Shown here piece after piece: positions 37,201-48,605 of a stretch of DNA of 64,000 nucleotides; position 1 is the first letter of the stretch; each line of letters begins with the position of its first letter. The notes under the pieces are model-generated. The model ran no database searches and was not told the DNA's origin. It saw only the letters and a program-made list of their open reading frames with translations. The position numbers were made by a program, and so were the translations under genes. The DNA lies in NCBI GenBank assembly GCA_024449915.1, contig JAMZAV010000641.1, forward strand, positions 124,001 through 188,000. Direction: 5' to 3'. This stretch comes from Sweltsa coloradensis. Taxonomy: Eukaryota > Arthropoda > Insecta > Plecoptera > Chloroperlidae.

Positions 37201-38236
37201 GAATATTGCAAGAGAAAAATTAAAATGCCAGTATTTTTTATCGTCAAGTAAATTAGAAAATTAAAATGGTAATTTCCGTATTATTAAATAATCTTTACAA
37301 TTAATTTATCTTTTTCTTGATTTTACGGAGCGAAAATATAATGTTGCATAAACTTGAGTGTAAAATTAAAATTTTACGGTCCATTGTTCTAATAAAGTAT
37401 TTTTAAAAAAACGTACCAATATACAACAATGTACATTAATCTCATCATTTGGATTTTTTAAATGTAAACATTTGTGTTAATGTTAAAATGTGTAGGGAAA
37501 TGTCATCCAAAATATTATCAAATTTTGTTTGAATTGAATTTAAATAAATATTTTCTATTTTATTCCACAACTTTTAGTTAAGTAAGAGGGTGTTTCCACC
37601 ATTGATCTTGGGCGTCACAGAATTGGCACCGGCATGCTAAGATAGACACCTCATTTTCTTCTTCTCCTATCGCAACATCATCTCTCTCTCTCTCTCTCTC
37701 GCTCTTTCCCGCCCTCATTTACTGTCCACTTGTGTCAATAAATAAATTGATTCGTATTTAGAACTTACTTATTTAGTTACCTAAGGAGATCGATTTTGTG
37801 AAATGTCGTTCTACATATGATTTTTTTGTCAGACGGTACAACTAAGTGTTTTGTACCTGCGGACGAAAAATTCTTACATCGATTGATATTTCAGAAAATC
37901 GTTTTTTCCTTATAGGAGGTGGAAGCAATGATAAGAAGAAATGATATTTAAAAAATCGTCGCTCAAAATTAATAGTAGCACCTGGCTCAATATTGCCACT
38001 TTTGTCCCAAAAATTGCACAGAATAGCCGATAGAGACGTCACGTCCCGCCCCAAAAAATAAAACAAATATATTTTCCTCTCCTATTCAAGACACTCTATC
38101 ATTTAGCCAAGATTTAGTCATCTTTTTTAACTTTTAAAATATCGGTTAGTCATAGCCTTGTTACTGTCGCCGTCGTTGACGAACGATTTATGGTCCATAA
38201 GAGATAGTTTGGTTCAAAACGTGTATAGTTAGTAGA
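34210..38236. other. AT-rich intron
   Basis: It contains a tRNA-like SINE fragment at 35843-35915 with an A/T-rich tail, a (TC)n tract at 37680-37700, and C10 and G-rich runs near 36950 and 37085. A GC-richer unique-looking block lies at about 34860-35270. No exon is recognisable. Confidence 0.5.
35843..36045 (+). repeat. tRNA-like SINE fragment with A/T-rich tail
   Basis: TGGCTCATTCGATTGGGGC is A-box-like and CGGGTTTCGAATCCCG is a B box with one extra T. It is followed by a T run, a TTTATTATTTATTATT tract, then CATCTCGAATAGCAATATTT, which resembles the tail of the 5S-SINEs (CGTCTCGAATAGCC). This suggests two SINE families sharing a 3' end. Confidence 0.5.
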
Positions 38237-38282
38237 CTCCAGACCGTCAAAACCATTTCTGAACGCACCTTGGCAGCGTTTG

Positions 38283-38720
38283 AACCAATGATATTTTACA
38301 TCTATAAAAGTTTAGATCCCCAGTCATTGGTCCACTGGCGTGTCAATTAGAAGCCATTTTGAATAGGTCTGTTTGTATGTTAAAGTTGGCTGTAGCGATT
38401 TGTAGCCCAAATATTTTTCAAGATGGCTGTCAGGTTGACAGGTAAACATATAAGCTATAATACCAAATGATTACTAATTTCCCTTACGCAATAACTTCTT
38501 ATTGTTTCTGTTTGTGCATTCTCATGCTGCTTAAGCTGAAACCATATCAAAACAATCCAGAAAAATACTCAATCGCACCTGAAACATAATGTCAGGCCTA
38601 AATTGAAACGCCAAATCGCCATCTTGAATAGGTAAGATTGACGCTTCAATTTAAGACGCTAGCTCCAGTACGGACATATTTGAGACTGGGGATCTAGCCA
38701 ACTGTAGATGTTAAATCCAA
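38283..38720 (-). mobile_element. MITE with GGCTAGATCCCCAGTC ends, copy D
   Basis: Inverted relative to copy C at 23650-24090. Matching blocks include TGGTCCACTGGCGTGTCAAT, GCCATCTTGAATAGGT and TTTGAGACTGGGGATCTAGC. The right end runs straight into the next fold-back element, and the two share the terminal sequence GATGTTAAATCCAACC. Confidence 0.75.
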
Positions 38721-39212
38721 CCAAATACAAAAATTTGTTAAAAAAACGGCAGCCAAGCTCTCCTTCAAAAGTCTTCGGCTGTGAATGCTGTGAGATATAG
38801 AAGTTGAGCCAAGCTTTTTATTCTTTCTCCCTAGTTTCGCTTTGAAAATAAGTAAGATCATTTCGCCTGTTGACGAGCGCCAAGCCAACGATTTTTGTGG
38901 TAAAAAAGTAAAATTTTTATACTCGAAATCATAAAAAATTGCTTGGCCATGAACCAAATTCAATGGCCAAGCCATTTTTTATGATTTCGAGTTTAAAAAT
39001 TTTACTTTTTAACCACAAAAATCGTTGGCTTGGCGCTCGTCAACAGGCGAAATGATCTTACTTATTTTCAAAGCGAAACTAGGGAGAAAGAATAAAAAGC
39101 TTGGCTCAACTTCTATATCTCACAGCATTCACAGCCGAAGACTTTTGAAGGAGAGCTTGGCTGCCGTTTTTTTTTTTTTTACAAATGTTTGTATTTGGTT
39201 GGATATTACATC
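38707..39212. mobile_element. Fold-back MITE, 506 bp, nearly perfect hairpin
   Basis: GATGTTAAATCCAACC at the left pairs with GGTTGGATATTACATC at the right. The centre lies at CTTGGCCATGAACC...ATGGCCAAG near 38957. The arms of about 240 bp are almost identical, so the same 50-residue open frame (LAWRSSTGEMILLIFKAKLG...) appears on both strands. That frame is a hairpin artefact. Confidence 0.85.
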
Positions 39213-39245
39213 TTTTTGGTGTTCGTTTGCTATCAAGGTGTGAAT

Positions 39246-40240
39246 GATGGACTTTGAATGATTAAATTTGTTAAGTTCAAAGTTAAATTTTGACATTTTT
39301 GGGCCCACGGTCCCCCCAAAGATACCCCTTGTGTTTTAAGCACTAGATATTTATAATGGTTAAGAGCATGTTTAATTTCAAGCTTGTACAAATTACTACG
39401 CCTGAGTAATTACTCGTTTTGATTTTGATTTTGATTTTCCCCGGTCCCAATTGCCCGGTTTTGGTTATATGAGGTACATCTGAGTGTGGCCCAAGTTTCA
39501 AAGTTCTAAGATGAACCGTTTTCTCAGTATAGCGTATTATTCATAAGAGTACGGAATTACCTACTTTTAAAATTTTGATTTTCTCCGGTACCCATAACCC
39601 AATTTTGCTTTCCATATTCAAAGGTGATAGAGAATGAGAGATATCAACATGTATTCCACGTTTGAAACATCTCAGTTGTAGCGTTTTCTTTGAATGATTC
39701 ATTTCTTAAAGTTCAGATAAGTTTTTTTGTCATTTTTGGGCCCATGGTCATCCCCAAATTTAGCCCCTTGTGTTTTGAACGCAAGATATTTATAATGGTT
39801 AATAGCATGTTTAATTTCAAGTTTGTACAAATTACCACACCTTAGTAATTCGGTGTTTTGATTTTCATCCAAAATTTTTATTTTCTCAGGTCCCTGTTAC
39901 CCGATTTTGGTTTTGAAAGCAAAAGTCACGCGTCTGAGGTAAAACTATATGTGGTCCAAGTTGCATAGTGCTAAGATCTACCGTTTTCTCTGTAGGCTAA
40001 ATTAATCTCCGCAGAGAACTCCTAGCCAGCCACCCAGCCACCCAGCCACCCAGCCACCCACCCACCCACCCAGCCACCAGCCAGCCGAAAGGAATTTGAC
40101 GATGTTGAGAGCCTTTTTTTTAACACAGAATGAGTTGTCGGATCGGGTTGATTTTTTTTTTGGTATGTCATGGACCACATACCAGGTCATATACCGAGTT
40201 TCAAGATTGTAACTCTTTCGTGACGGCGTGTGCAGATAGC
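39246..40240. repeat. Imperfect internal periodic array
   Basis: A block of about 290 bp at 39246-39540 recurs at about 39687-40005 (TTTTTGGGCCCA, TATTTATAATGGTTAA, AGCATGTTTAATTTCAAG). Within and between these blocks a shorter module recurs: a GGTCCC...CCGGTTTTGG segment followed by CCAAGTTTCA, CTAAGATC and CGTTTTCTC, at about 39435, 39580, 39880 and weakly 40190. It ends near a (CAGC/CACC)n run at 40025-40085. Confidence 0.6.
40025..40087. repeat. (CAGCCACC)n tetranucleotide-type microsatellite
   Basis: CAGC and CACC units alternate over about 60 bp. In the minus frame this yields a glycine/tryptophan-rich peptide (GGWLGGWVGG), which is an artefact of the repeat. Confidence 0.85.
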
Positions 40241-40397
40241 TGAAAACCCCCCAACCCTGGTAGCTGTATACAGGGCTGGAGTTCGTGTCGCCTAAGCAGT
40301 CGCATGCGCTTGTCTGCCGGGCGACGACCGTCGCCCTAGATATTATTGCTCCAGACGGTCAAAACCACGTCTGAACGCTCTTTGGCAGCGTTTAAAC

Positions 40398-42523
40398 AGA
40401 AGGCAATCTATTGTAAACAACAACGGGGCTTAATTCTAGTTATCATCAATGCTAATGCCAATGCTATTAAATGATGAAGTGGTCGTATTAAAATCATTAC
40501 TTCAGCTTCAAACGACTGTCCCGCTGTGGTCCCATACTGTGTTTGTTTACTGCTATTGAGCGGCAACCACACAATCTAAATGATTGGGTGTGATTGGGTT
40601 ATTTTACGCCATTTTGAGACTACATCTCGCATTTGTGGCAATAATAAGGAACAAGAGAACCCTGATTGTATGTGATAGGATCGTTTGTTATTAAGTTAAT
40701 TGTAAAGTCAATAACTTGAAACGCGACTTCAGCTTCATTTTTCTTGCTTACAAACATTTAGAAAACAATATAATCATCAACTTTCAATATCTTACTTTAA
40801 TAATATAGGCGGCGCAATAAGACCTAACCGGTTGAAGCCTCTTGTTTCTCACGTCGTCGTCGTTGTTTTACATTCATAATTAAGAGGAACAGTTTCCAAT
40901 ACCATTTATAAGAAAATTGAAGTCTGTGAATTGAGTAAAATTTTTAAATATTTTCATCGATTCTGTGTAAGTACACTTTCCGGTACAGTCAACAAGCGAC
41001 TTTACATTTTCATGTATCGAATGAATCAAGAGGGGTCTACATTTAATAATTATATCATTTTCAACGGAAATTTAAAGAGTTATGTTTTCTTTCTTTCTTT
41101 GTGAAATGTTTATAATTAAGAGATTATTATTTATTTATTAAAAGAATACAGTGGAGAAAGGGAAGACAAGAATATAGATGAAGAAAGATACAATGTAGCC
41201 CTCTCACTTCCAATCTGACTTCATGATGAATAATAGGGTAATATATTGATTTATTTATACTTAATAGTTGCAAATAAGGAGAATCCAGTTAACAATGAAA
41301 TACAAAAAATATTTACCTAACGAAAATGTACATTTTGATATCTTTGTATGGCTCGTTGGGCGGTTATTGCTAAGTGGGCCTTAGACAAATCCTACACTCA
41401 AACTGATGCTTGATGTCGACTTACATTACTTGCGTGCAATAAGTAGCCCACATTATCGAAGATAACTAAATGTGTCCGTGCAGTTTGTAGACAACAAAGC
41501 ATTGGTTTGAGAATAGGTAAAGCACGCTAAATACACGCTTATCAAAAATAACATTCGCACAATATTAGTTACCTGACAAAGACGTATTTAACGTAGACAC
41601 TTGTGTTGATTTTGTATTCGATCCGCTCTTGATATAAATATTGTTTGATGACTGAGTAAACATTTGGGAAAACACTTAAGCTAGAAGTGCTTTGGTTTGG
41701 AATATATTCCACAACAACACGATAAACGTATCTTTGTCTATTGCCGAGTAAGCACTTTTCGTAAGCACATCTCCTAAGCGGTATTTTCAAGAGTATAAAT
41801 TAATGCCATCCACAACCGACATCTAATTTTTCGCTGTAAATATTTTATTTCCATGTTTGAAAAGTAATGATTGCGTTCTACCTCGGTTAAGCTAAAAGCC
41901 AAAAGCTTTCGTTTAAAGCTCAATTGAACTTTCCACCATGGTTGGAAAATTTATGAAATATTACGAACATGTAAATAGCTAATTTTTTACTTCAGTTAAA
42001 GTTGAGTTATTTCTACGAGTTTTGAGGTTGTGACAGAAATGTTTGAGCATTTCTAAAGTTTTTCGTGTTTTCAGTTGGAAGTGAGAGAGCACAGTCACTA
42101 TTTATACGTTCGTAAAAGTGTATTTATAGTTGTGTTCAAATGTGAATTAATTCGCTTTTCCATACTTCCATTTGTATACCCCAGAGAATTCTACTTCACA
42201 GCTTTCCGAATTTGGAACTAAAGCCAAACCGTGAATATTGAAATTAGGTTCTGTTTCTTGTAGCATTGAAAACAGATTCTAAATTATGATTGCATAATTT
42301 GATATAGATTTTAATCAATTGTTAATATTTCGTTCATTTTGTAAATCTGGTATTGTATTGGTATTTAGATAAAAGAAACTAGAAGTACAAGTATGTATTC
42401 TTTAAATATTGATAAAGAGCAGTGTTCTGTCCAATATACCTAATTAAGTGTTTGTATTTTGTTAATTCCCACAAATTTTTAAATTATGAAGGTAAATTAT
42501 GAATTATGTGTTGACAATATTTT
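40398..42523. other. AT-rich intron
   Basis: No exon, RNA gene or complete element is recognised. The minus-strand open frame at 41569-41790 has no recognisable domain and AT-rich codon use like its background. Confidence 0.45.
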
Positions 42524-43119
42524 GCCCACTCGAATACCGAAGTTAAGCAGCCTTCGGGCGTGGTCAGGGGTAAAGTGGGTGACCGCTTTGGTCTAAAACT
42601 CACGTTTACCGCTGGTTAGAGCAGATGGTGGATTCGAGAGCTAGTGTAACGGCTTCGTTCTCCTTGACGTCTGCTCGACAGTCCGGGTTAGTGGAGGAAC
42701 CTTTATGACTGTCAAGGTTACACCGTCCTTTCGGATGGGACGTAAAGCCGTTGGTCTCGTTTGTACTTTTCGAAAAGAGTAGGCTACGTGCCGGTACCGG
42801 GTTTCCCCTCCACCCTTCTATTCATACTTTTTTTATTTTTTTATTTTTATTTATTTATTTAACGTCTATCCTATTCAGTTATAAAACTGATCCTCATATA
42901 TCACCACTCATCGTCTCGAATAGCCAAAGTGCATGAATATTATTATTATTATTATTTATTTTTACAATCCACATGTTATTCTCATGTATACAAGGTTACA
43001 AATGTATGAACAATGTACATTAAACAGTAAAGTAACGAGAATACCAGCATGGTTGTAGAAGAGAAACAGATAGGGCAGAGCCCCATAGCATGGCTGCCAG
43101 CAATATCTAATTCAATCCA
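42524..43119 (+). mobile_element. 5S rRNA-headed SINE, most complete copy
   Basis: ACCGAAGTTAAGCAGCCTTC, GGGCGTGGTCAGGGG and GGGTGACCGC at 42536-42586 match the internal-promoter half of 5S rRNA, the head of SINE3-type elements. The body follows (CGTCCTTTCGGATGGGACGT, GTAGGCTACGTGCCGGTACC, CATCGTCTCGAATAGCC). A foreign segment is inserted at 42830-42890. After the SINE tail a TTATTATTATT run leads into 170 bp of different sequence. ACAATATTTT occurs at 42514-42523 and 43120-43129 and could be a 10-bp target duplication enclosing the whole, though chance is possible. Confidence 0.8.
42830..42890. repeat. Insertion nested in the 5S-SINE
   Basis: Compared with the copy at 13469, the segment from the T-rich run to AAAACTGA is extra. 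Its core, AACGTCTATCCTATTCAGTT, occurs again at 57698-57717 after a similar TTTATTTATTT run, so it is the inverted 3' end of another retroposon. Confidence 0.65.
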
Positions 43120-43129
43120 ACAATATTTT

Positions 43130-46100
43130 ATGTACCTCTTGGCTTTATTCATTCAACTAATAAAATATTAAGCATTTGTCAATGATTTTCTTTTTTGTTT
43201 GTGTAAATATAAATAAACACAAAACCTTTGTTGCACGTAGTTCAGCAAACTTAAGAAATCGATTATGCGATGGTGTTTGAGTAACCAAAAACTTTATTTC
43301 GACGTATTTTGTTCAATTTCCCTTCATTATTAAGCTTCATGCAATGAAAAAGTTCTGATTATAGCTTCGTGATCGTTTTGTAATCACGATTCATGTTCGA
43401 AATAAAGTTTGTGTATGAAAAAACAGCACGGTTAATGGTATTTGGAACATGCAATAGCGTTTGATTCATAATGCCAACGTCAAGTAGGCGTACATAGCAA
43501 TATAATAATTTTTTGTATGTGACAAATTAATATTAAGCCAAAATTGGAAATTAAACGCGTCTTAAACACCTAGTTAAAGTAATTGATTATTAATTATCTA
43601 ACATGAAAAATACTTCAGGCCCTTAAATGCCCTAGTTGAAAATCAATTTTTGTAATTTAACTTATCCTTATACGAAACGCTTTATCCATGAAAGTTATTT
43701 GCAAGTTTAACAGCAATTCTGAGGCTTTTTTAAATCATCGTTTATGAAGAAAGGTGATACTCATAGAATGGGGGTGAAGTTATTGGATAACTATAAGGGA
43801 TTTTCTTTATTTTCAGACATTTCATTATAGTGCTTCGTATTCACCCATTCTCTGCTTTATAAAAGACAAACGCGATTCTTCTTGAAATCGAAGGGATTGT
43901 GTTTCACAACCTCTCATTAAAATTTGTATCACGATCTGGCGATCAATGTCTAAAAAATTGAATTTTTTCCTCCTCGTCTCGGGCAGAAAAAATGTTTTTC
44001 AAAAGAAAGGATCAACAACATTTTAATGAGATAAAAACGGCGATCAGTACTAAAACTGATTTGAGATACAAATATTCCCACTAGGAATGGTGTAATAATT
44101 AATTTTCAAATACCTGTCGATTAATTAATTCGGAATTAATATAAAAATGCTATCGCTAGAAAGCGTTATGTCAAAATCGGTCAAAATTGAAAATTGTTGA
44201 CATTAAAGTCACATTCTCAAAAGTATTAATTCACTTATCAACACGTATTTTCCATCTAACGGAATTGTGTGAAGAGTTGTAGAAACACACTTTATTTTTT
44301 TAAAATGTCATTAATATTTCAAGCAGGTCCCATGTTGTTTTAGACGTGAGATCTATTCTGGCGCATAACAAATGCTGACGTCTACTCTTACAGGAATACT
44401 CTGAAAGCAGACGGAACGCAGTGAAACATCTCCAAAGGGTATTCCCTAGCTTTGCTCGACAGACCTCATTAAAAAAACAACACAAACTACCCTTTCAGTG
44501 CTGCCACCCTTATCATTAAAGCTTCGCTTCGCTTCGCGTAGTTCGCTTAAAACAATGTGTTTTACCTAATTAAAATCTTATTTTAAAAATAAAAAAATTA
44601 ATGAATTCCACCTAAAAATCTCATTTTCTGAATTCTTTTGAAATTTTCATAGCAGTTACATTTAATCACAAATTGATTCTCTTGTGAAATTTTGCTACAG
44701 TGTAAGTACTCTTCAGAATTGGGTTAAGTTGTACTTTTTATGCAATTACTGTGGAAATGTCCATTACATTGTAGGCGAGTCAGCACTAATGTCGTTCCAA
44801 ATAGCTGGCTGGAGTCGACTCAACAACGCGTGATGGTCAATTAACTCTTTAGGCAATTATGCCAGAAGCTTTAATGGGGAAATGCTGAAAGAATAGTGTG
44901 CTTTCGACTTTAAACGCCATGTCTCGAACAATACTGAGGTTGGTTAATGTGGCTCGTCTTGTAAGACTAGAAATTCTCCGTACTGAAACCTATGATGGAT
45001 CAGAAATTGTATAATTTACGCTTGATAAACTATTATGGATGCCTCAATTCAATATCAGGTAGAAATCATTTAAGCCAGTTTTTTTTTTCAAATATAGATT
45101 TACCGTTAAGATGACGATAAATAGCTATAAACTAAATTTTATCCATGAAATGTATTTATAAATCGTAGAATAGGAGACGTTAAAGTTTGTCTAAGGGAAA
45201 TAGAACAATAAACATTGCCTATAAATTAGCATTTTAAACTTCACTTTTTATTTTAAATAAAAACTAACTATATCTAGTTTGAGGCGCGATAACAATTTTA
45301 AGATATTATTTTGCTTATGAAGTAGTTAGGTTTCTAGAGTCAATATATTGAAATTAAAACATAGATTTTAGATAAATATACATTTAATGCTTGCTCTTAA
45401 ATAATTGAAAAAGTAAAATTATCGTGCTATTACCGTAAAAATACCTATTTTTGGGTTGAATAAATATGTTGTCAATTTGTGTTAAAAATAAAAGTGTTTA
45501 AAGATCATAAAAATTCGTAATAAATGTGTTTAGTAATGATTTGGTAACATTATACAGTTTTACAAATAAAAACACACCCTTTAAATAATTAACACATTTA
45601 ATAAGATAAAGTTTAAAGTTTAGAGTAAAAAAACCTACTCTATTTATCTCTCTCCGTCTCTTTTCAAGTAATTAGACACTTTTATCTTAATTACTAACTT
45701 GATAAATGAAAACCGGAGGTTTAAACAGTGGCCTAGAGACTGATTAAGATAAATGAGTCATACATTTGATTACGTGCATGTTTTCTCTTGTTTTAACCCT
45801 CATTTATTCTAGTCCATAATCACCCCAAAAAATAAAAAAACAACCATAAACATTAGGTAGTGAGACGCATTTAACACAACATTAAGCTCTACATTGCCAA
45901 CGAGTTTAATACTAAACTTTTAAGTGGAACCGAGTTTATTTATGTCCCGTGTATATTTCCAACTAAAACAGGGAAACTGTGTCAGGCAAATAACGCAAGG
46001 TGATACTTCAAGGAAGGAAGAAGGAAAGGTCACACGTTTTTATACAACTAAAGATTTTTCTTCTGAAAGGTCAAACAGCTAAGCCTGGTTTTAAATCAAG

Positions 46101-46825
46101 AGAAATAAATAAATTTAATATAAAAGTTCTAATGCGGAAATAAGTACGTTTACCAAACTCAGAAGGGGGACTGAAAAACTAATTTGTTAACAACCGTTGA
46201 CATATTAAAACCCAAAGGTTGTTACAGCAACTTTAAATTAATAACTTTAATATCTGTGCACCATGTAAAAAGTAAATCAAAATTATGTTGGAGTCCTTAT
46301 TTTCTCTAACATATTAGTTTATGCCTGGCTACATTTCACAAAGACTCACAAATAACATGGAAACAGAGGTAGGTTTAAAAACTTAAATTTAGATAGATTA
46401 AACACCAAATTGTTCATAATTTTTTTACCAATTTAATGTATTTTAGTAAATCAAAAACATATATGTAATCTATTTTCGATACAAATACCTTCTTCGAATT
46501 TTCATAATGTGTTTGCTGTAACTTGCAATTCATTTACATGACCGCTTTTCAAAAAATATCACGGGGAAATGATCCACCACTTTAAACTAAATATTGATTT
46601 ATCCTTAACGTCAATTTTCCACTTTACAGCACAAATCCATCGAAAAAAGACTTTTCTTACAATAAATACATGTCACTACGAATACATAACTTTTTTCTTG
46701 TTATGTTTCTACAATTTGTTTTGCTAGAAATTTGTATAATATCTACTTAAAAGTTGGTTTTTTAACTTTAAGGTTATTGTATGTATCACCCGATACATAT
46801 GTTTATAGCACATGTATTGTACTTT
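43130..46825. other. AT-rich intron
   Basis: Nothing coding is recognised. A short TTCGCTTCGCTTCGCGTAG run at 44522-44541 resembles the end of the GGATGAGCGTA MITEs but no element surrounds it. Confidence 0.45.
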
Positions 46826-47107
46826 CACCGACAATGTTGGCTCGAGCGCTAAGCGCTAGACTCTGATTCGGGAGGTCCCGGGTTCGAATCCCGTCGAGAC
46901 CGGCAGTCCTGAATGAAGGGTTTTTCGAGGTTTTCCTCAGTCTTCAATGCGAATGCAAGGGATTAAGTCCTCTTAAATAGCCCTTGGACATCCCATCCCA
47001 ATTGTCCTATCCGCAAGATACCTAATTAGTCACCTGAAGAGGGTCACACCGGTTAAATCTGAAGTGTATACCCTACAGCGGGCATCCTACAAAAAATATT
47101 ATTTATT
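46826..47107 (+). mobile_element. tRNA-headed SINE with 11-bp target-site duplication
   Basis: TGGCTCGAGCGCTAAGCGC is A-box-like and CCCGGGTTCGAATCCCG is a perfect B box. The body includes GAGGTTTTCCTCAGTC and GGTCACACCGGTTAAATC, and the tail is AAAAAATATTATTTATT. TATTGTACTTT lies directly before (46815-46825) and directly after (47108-47118), a precise target-site duplication showing insertion by retroposition. It is the only SINE here with a perfect duplication, so it may be the youngest. Confidence 0.9.
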
Positions 47108-47118
47108 TATTGTACTTT

Positions 47119-48404
47119 ACGAATACTGCAACATACACTTACTTAATATTGCAATATTTTGAACGGTTATATCTTCGCGACTACCCCTATTAACTTTTAT
47201 GACCCATATACACACAACGCTTAACCATAGAACACCATACTAAAGCCAATGACTGAAGCCTAAAGAGAAACAATGCATCTGAACGTCACATCGTAACCAA
47301 CCCCACCATTACACAGCCCCATCCATCATCCTCCTCCCACCACATCGCGATTGTCCTCGTTGCAACTACACGGGAGATTAAATCCCTCACAAACAATCAA
47401 TTACGTCGCAGCGTTCAAGGGATGACAATGGACCGATAGGGTTCGATGCTCCTCCAATGGAAAGCCGATATTCGCATGATGCATCAATCTTATCTTTGGC
47501 CCGATATTGGTGGGGATATTTTTCTCTGGGTTCGGACGGAAAGGTAAAATAGATTATGCTTTCGGGAACAGAGGGATATAGGTGGTCTTTGGTGTGTGGC
47601 GTATGGACCTAGGGAGGAGTACTAAACCCATATCCAGCATAAAATATTCTCATTTTCATCTATCTCTGTCTGTTTTGGGGAATGGTCGTGGGGCTCAAAG
47701 TCTGGTATGCTTTAGTCCGCACCTATGACTAAAAATCATATGTGTGCCAGAGTTGGGCGATGGACAGCGTCCTTGCGCTGCATGGCGGTTGGTGACAGTT
47801 ACCGTTGATTTCGGTTAAATACCGCCGGAGCTCGGGAATGGCAATAAACCTATAGGTGTTTACTTTGGACGTAATAAGTAGCAGCACCCGTCGCAAAAAA
47901 AGTCCAAAAAGATAAATCGAAGTAGAGTTATTTTAAGCGTCAAGGAGGTCTTAGTCGTGTGTCCACAGCACCCACTTGACGATCGTCATCTATCGCATAT
48001 TATTTGATAAAAAATTTTTAAATTTGATTAATTATTTCTTTCTTGCTTTCAATAATGTAAGCAAACATATTTTCCATGTTTACAATTCAAATCTCCGCTA
48101 TATGCAACACTGTTCTGTCCTACCCGTCTGACCGTCGGCGCGTGTGACACGTCTCACGATAAAAACACGAACACGACGTCCGATTGACATGCAGTCTCTT
48201 TGTTGACTTTGTCCTTTAACAAGGATGACACAGAATGTTTTCTAGTGTACATGGTGGTCGAGAATTCGGGGCTATCATTTATAAGGAGCATCTTTTCGAA
48301 GCAAATGTTATAAAATAAACGATTTCAAAATGTAAATGTTATTTACTTGATGTAAAGGACTGTTCTTTTTTATTTATTGTGTATTTTATGTAAATATAAA
48401 CTCT
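47119..48404. other. Intron with a GC-richer unique block and a repeat relative
   Basis: The block at about 47260-47870 is noticeably GC-richer than its surroundings and has no repeat partner in the window, so it is a candidate regulatory region. At 48115-48260, CGTCTCACGATAAAAAC, CGACGTCCGATTGA and TTTAACAAGGATGACACAGA match the body of the repeats at 32525 and 61775, but the terminal CCGGCACCTCC motif is missing. Confidence 0.5.
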
Positions 48405-48605
48405 ACACTGAACACTGGACACTGGACACTGAACACTTGACATTTGACACTGGACACTGGACACTGGACACTGGACACTGGACACTGGACACTGGACACT
48501 GGACACTGGACACTGGACACTGGACACTGGACACTGGACACTGGACACTGCACACTGGACACTGGACACTGGACACTGGACACTGGACACTGGACACTGG
48601 ACACT
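48405..48605. repeat. (GGACACT)n heptanucleotide array
   Basis: About 28 units of 7 bp over about 200 bp. Variants are confined to the left end (GAACACT, TGACATT, TGACACT) and one internal GCACACT; the central units are identical. All reading frames are open because seven is not a multiple of three and no stop codon arises, so the long frames on both strands are artefacts. Confidence 0.95.

Larger units (their letters stand above)
38237..40397. mobile_element. Composite region bracketed by 48-bp direct repeats
   Basis: CTCCAGACCGTCAAAACC...TTGGCAGCGTTTGAAC at 38237-38284 recurs, in the same orientation, as CTCCAGACGGTCAAAACC...TTGGCAGCGTTTAAAC at 40350-40396. Between them lie MITE copy D, a 506-bp fold-back and an imperfect periodic array. 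The direct repeats may be ends of a larger element or internal repeats of one family. Confidence 0.5.

Noticed and set aside
38694..39243. Open frames with LAWRSSTGEMILL on both strands
   Set aside because: They lie on the two arms of a perfect hairpin MITE.
42536..42590. Genuine 5S rRNA gene
   Set aside because: Only part of the 5S sequence is present, with substitutions, and it is fused to a SINE body.
46826..46900. Functional tRNA gene
   Set aside because: A and B boxes are present, but the sequence continues into a SINE body with a tail and target duplication.
48405..48605. CRISPR-like direct repeats
   Set aside because: There are no spacers; the units are contiguous and only 7 bp. The window is eukaryotic.
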